A DNA stretch of 64,000 nt from Thiemannella venezuelensis (GTDB taxonomy: Bacteria > Actinomycetota > Actinomycetes > Streptosporangiales > Streptosporangiaceae): positions 150,070 to 214,069 of the forward strand of contig NZ_JACHJJ010000012.1 of NCBI RefSeq assembly GCF_014203605.1, written 5' to 3'. The position numbers and the translations under genes were made by a program. Positions 62,117-64,000 of this stretch are shown here, one piece after another; within the stretch, counting starts at the first letter, position 1; every line of letters begins with the position of its first letter. Under the pieces are notes generated by a model. It did not search any database and was not told the DNA's origin. It saw only the letters and a list, made by a program, of their open reading frames with translations.

Positions 62117-64000
62117 ATGCCCAACCTCACCGCCGCCGCCGCGCTCGTATGGCAGGCGGCCCCCAGAGTCGTCGCCGGTCAGGTGAGCGCGACCGTCCTG
62201 CTGGCCGCCGCGCCGGTCGCGGGCGCGTGGCTCACCAAACTGGTGCTCGACGGCGTGACGGCCGGACGGCCGTGGCCGTGGCTCCTCGGATGCGCTGCGG
62301 GCCTCGCGGGGGCGGGCCTGCTCGGAGCCGTGTGCGCCCAGGCCACCCGGTACCTGAACGCGGAGGCCGAACGACGCGTCGGGCTCCTGTCCCGCAGACG
62401 CCTGCACGAGGCGGTCAACCGCTTCACCGGTCTGGGCCGATTCGAGGAGCCCCGCTTCCACGACAGGCTGCGGCTCGCGCAGGAGGCCAGCCAGATGGCC
62501 ACCGGCTCACTCGTGCTGAGCGCCACCGGCATGGCGCGCGGCCTTCTCCTCACCGCCGGGTTCCTGAGCGCGATGATCATGATCAACGTGTTCCTGACGG
62601 TTCTGGTCCTGCTCGCCGTCGTTCCCGCCGTCGCCGCCGAGCGGGCGCTCAACCGTTCCCGTGCCGGGATGATGTGGCGGATCAGCCCGGCCGTCCGCCG
62701 CGACATCTTCTACTCGCAGCTGCTGACCGACGTGCGGGCGGCGAAAGAGGTGCGGCTCTTCGGCGTCGGCGGATTCCTGCTGGACCGCATGATCGGTGAG
62801 CGGTCCTCCGCCGACGCCGCCGAGCGGGAACGGGACCGCCGCGAGCTGTGGACGCAGAGCTGCCTGACGGCGCTGTCCGCGCTCACGGCCGCGGGCGGCC
62901 TGGTGTGGGCGATCGGCGCGGCCCGGGACGGCCGGCTCACCATCGGGGACCTCTCCCTGTTCCTGGCCGCCGCAGCCGCGGTCCAGGCCTCCCTGGCGCA
63001 GATCATCGCCGACTACTCCACCGTCCAGCGCTCCCTGCTGCTCTTCGGCCACTACGTCGACGTGGTGACCGCGGAACCCGACCTGCCCTCCCTGGGCCTT
63101 CCGGCGCCGGAGCTGCGGTCGGGCATCGAGCTGTGCGACGTGTGGTTCCGCTACTCCCCCGAGCACCCATGGGTGCTGCGCGGCGTCGACCTCCTCATCC
63201 CCCACGGCGAGGCGGTGGCCGTCGTCGGCCGCAACGGCGAGGGGAAGAGCACCCTGGTCAAGCTCCTGTGCCGGTTCTACGACCCCGATCGCGGAAAGAT
63301 CCTCTGGGACGGTGTGGACATCCGCGAACTGGCCCCGGACACGCTCCGCGCCCGGATCGGGGCGGTCTTCCAGGACTTCATGGAGTACGACCTCTCCGCC
63401 GGGGAGAACATCGGCATCGGGGACCTCGACGCGATGCACGACCGGGAACGCGTGACCGCGGCGGCCCGGACGGCGGGAGCCCACGACATGATCCGCGAGC
63501 TGCCCCAGGGTTACGACACCGTGCTGAGCCGCATGTTCGGCTCTCCCGGGGAGGAGGACCTCGCGGGCGTACCGCTCTCCGGCGGGCAGTGGCAGCGGCT
63601 GGCGCTGGCCCGCGCGCTCCTGCGCGACCGGCAGGACCTGCTCATCCTCGACGAACCGAGCTCGGGACTCGACGCCGAGGCCGAGTACCGGATCCACACG
63701 ACCCTGCGCGAGCGCCGGAGGGGCAGGACCAGCCTGCTGGTCTCCCACCGTCTCGGGGCGGTCCGCGACGCCGACCGGATCGTCGTCCTGTCCGACGGCC
63801 GCGTCGCCGAGCGGGGCCGCCACGCCGAACTCATGGAGCGGGACGGCCACTACGCCCGGTTGTTCACCCTCCAGGCAGAGGGATACAGCCTCCATCCGGA
63901 GGCCGAGGGATACAGCCTCCATCCGGAGGCCGAGGGATACAGCCTCCATCCGGAGGCCGAGGGATACAGCCTCCATCCGGAGGCCGAGGGATACAGCCTC
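62117..64000 (+). CDS. ABC exporter (fused membrane and ATPase domains), cut by window end
   Basis: 628 residues are visible. A membrane domain of about six helices (residues about 15-300) is followed by an ATPase: Walker A GRNGEGKST, Q-loop AVFQDFMEYD, signature LSGGQWQR, Walker B LLILDEPSSGLD, switch His VSHRLG. The family usually ends near LFTLQAEGY; here the frame continues into EGYSLHPEA repeats to the edge. There is no peptidase domain. Similar exporters occur in actinobacterial peptide-natural-product clusters, often beside SARP genes (from memory). The ATG at 62117 has AGGAAG about 9 nt upstream; 46 bp separate it from the SARP gene. Confidence 0.9.
   Translation, partial: MPNLTAAAALVWQAAPRVVAGQVSATVLLAAAPVAGAWLTKLVLDGVTAGRPWPWLLGCAAGLAGAGLLGAVCAQATRYLNAEAERRVGLLSRRRLHEAVNRFTGLGRFEEPRFHDRLRLAQEASQMATGSLVLSATGMARGLLLTAGFLSAMIMINVFLTVLVLLAVVPAVAAERALNRSRAGMMWRISPAVRRDIFYSQLLTDVRAAKEVRLFGVGGFLLDRMIGERSSADAAERERDRRELWTQSCLTALSALTAAGGLVWAIGAARDGRLTIGDLSLFLAAAAAVQASLAQIIADYSTVQRSLLLFGHYVDVVTAEPDLPSLGLPAPELRSGIELCDVWFRYSPEHPWVLRGVDLLIPHGEAVAVVGRNGEGKSTLVKLLCRFYDPDRGKILWDGVDIRELAPDTLRARIGAVFQDFMEYDLSAGENIGIGDLDAMHDRERVTAAARTAGAHDMIRELPQGYDTVLSRMFGSPGEEDLAGVPLSGGQWQRLALARALLRDRQDLLILDEPSSGLDAEAEYRIHTTLRERRRGRTSLLVSHRLGAVRDADRIVVLSDGRVAERGRHAELMERDGHYARLFTLQAEGYSLHPEAEGYSLHPEAEGYSLHPEAEGYSLHPEAEGYSL
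63878..64000 (+). repeat. Perfect 27-bp in-frame tandem repeat
   Basis: Four identical 27-bp units (63878-63904, 63905-63931, 63932-63958, 63959-63985) and 15 bp of a fifth run to the window end. Each encodes EGYSLHPEA. There is not one base difference between copies, so the expansion is recent or is an assembly effect. The total copy number is unknown because the window stops. Confidence 0.95.

Noticed and set aside
63878..64000. Possible CRISPR array
   Set aside because: The 27-bp units are directly contiguous with no spacers and lie in frame in an ABC exporter gene.

Overview
The window is very GC-rich DNA with almost every third codon position G or C, GTG and TTG starts, and actinobacterial gene orders (recA-recX-rny, gluABCD, miaB, miaA-dapF, DUF3046 beside recA, lhr nearby). 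It suggests a filamentous actinomycete, probably of the Streptosporangiaceae; the family-level placement is inference. No rRNA, tRNA, CRISPR array, transposase or integrase was seen.

Positions 1-11027 hold housekeeping genes with an accessory insert: dapF and miaA, then a dihydrofolate-reductase-like protein, a convergent two-component pair whose kinase is an internal duplication, ogt and rnz, then an extradiol-dioxygenase-like protein, two membrane-anchored low-complexity proteins and miaB. Positions 11394-24209 hold the glutamate ABC importer gluABCD, an S9 peptidase, rny, recX and recA with two DNA-damage promoter elements, small conserved proteins, a VOC protein and a PLP decarboxylase. 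Positions 24342-32779 hold the large helicase lhr, a second two-component system and a membrane protein.

Positions 32763-52068 form a divergent non-ribosomal peptide cluster. The minus arm reads: adenylate-forming ligase, stand-alone condensation protein, free carrier protein, E1-alpha, E1-beta and E2 of a 2-oxoacid-dehydrogenase-like complex, then an NRPS (C-A-T-TE, Asp-type code, Cys in the thioesterase elbow) fused to an MFS exporter. The plus arm reads: NRPS (C-A-T, Gly-type code), MbtH-like protein, second free carrier protein, second stand-alone condensation protein, and a dimethylformamidase-like protein. The arms are fired from a 360-bp region holding a palindrome and a structured leader. 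Most genes overlap or nearly touch, so each arm looks like one transcription unit. The most unusual part is the E1/E2 set overlapping a carrier-protein gene, which suggests that a keto-acid- or ketose-derived acyl unit is fed into the peptide.

Positions 52091-58932 look like a cell-wall-fragment salvage locus: VanX-type D-Ala-D-Ala dipeptidase, ROK repressor, sugar ABC importer and NagZ-like GH3 enzyme around a shared palindromic operator. Positions 58999-64000 hold a SARP/NB-ARC/TPR regulator and an ABC exporter. The exporter runs off the window in a perfect 27-bp tandem repeat and may begin a second specialised-metabolite cluster.
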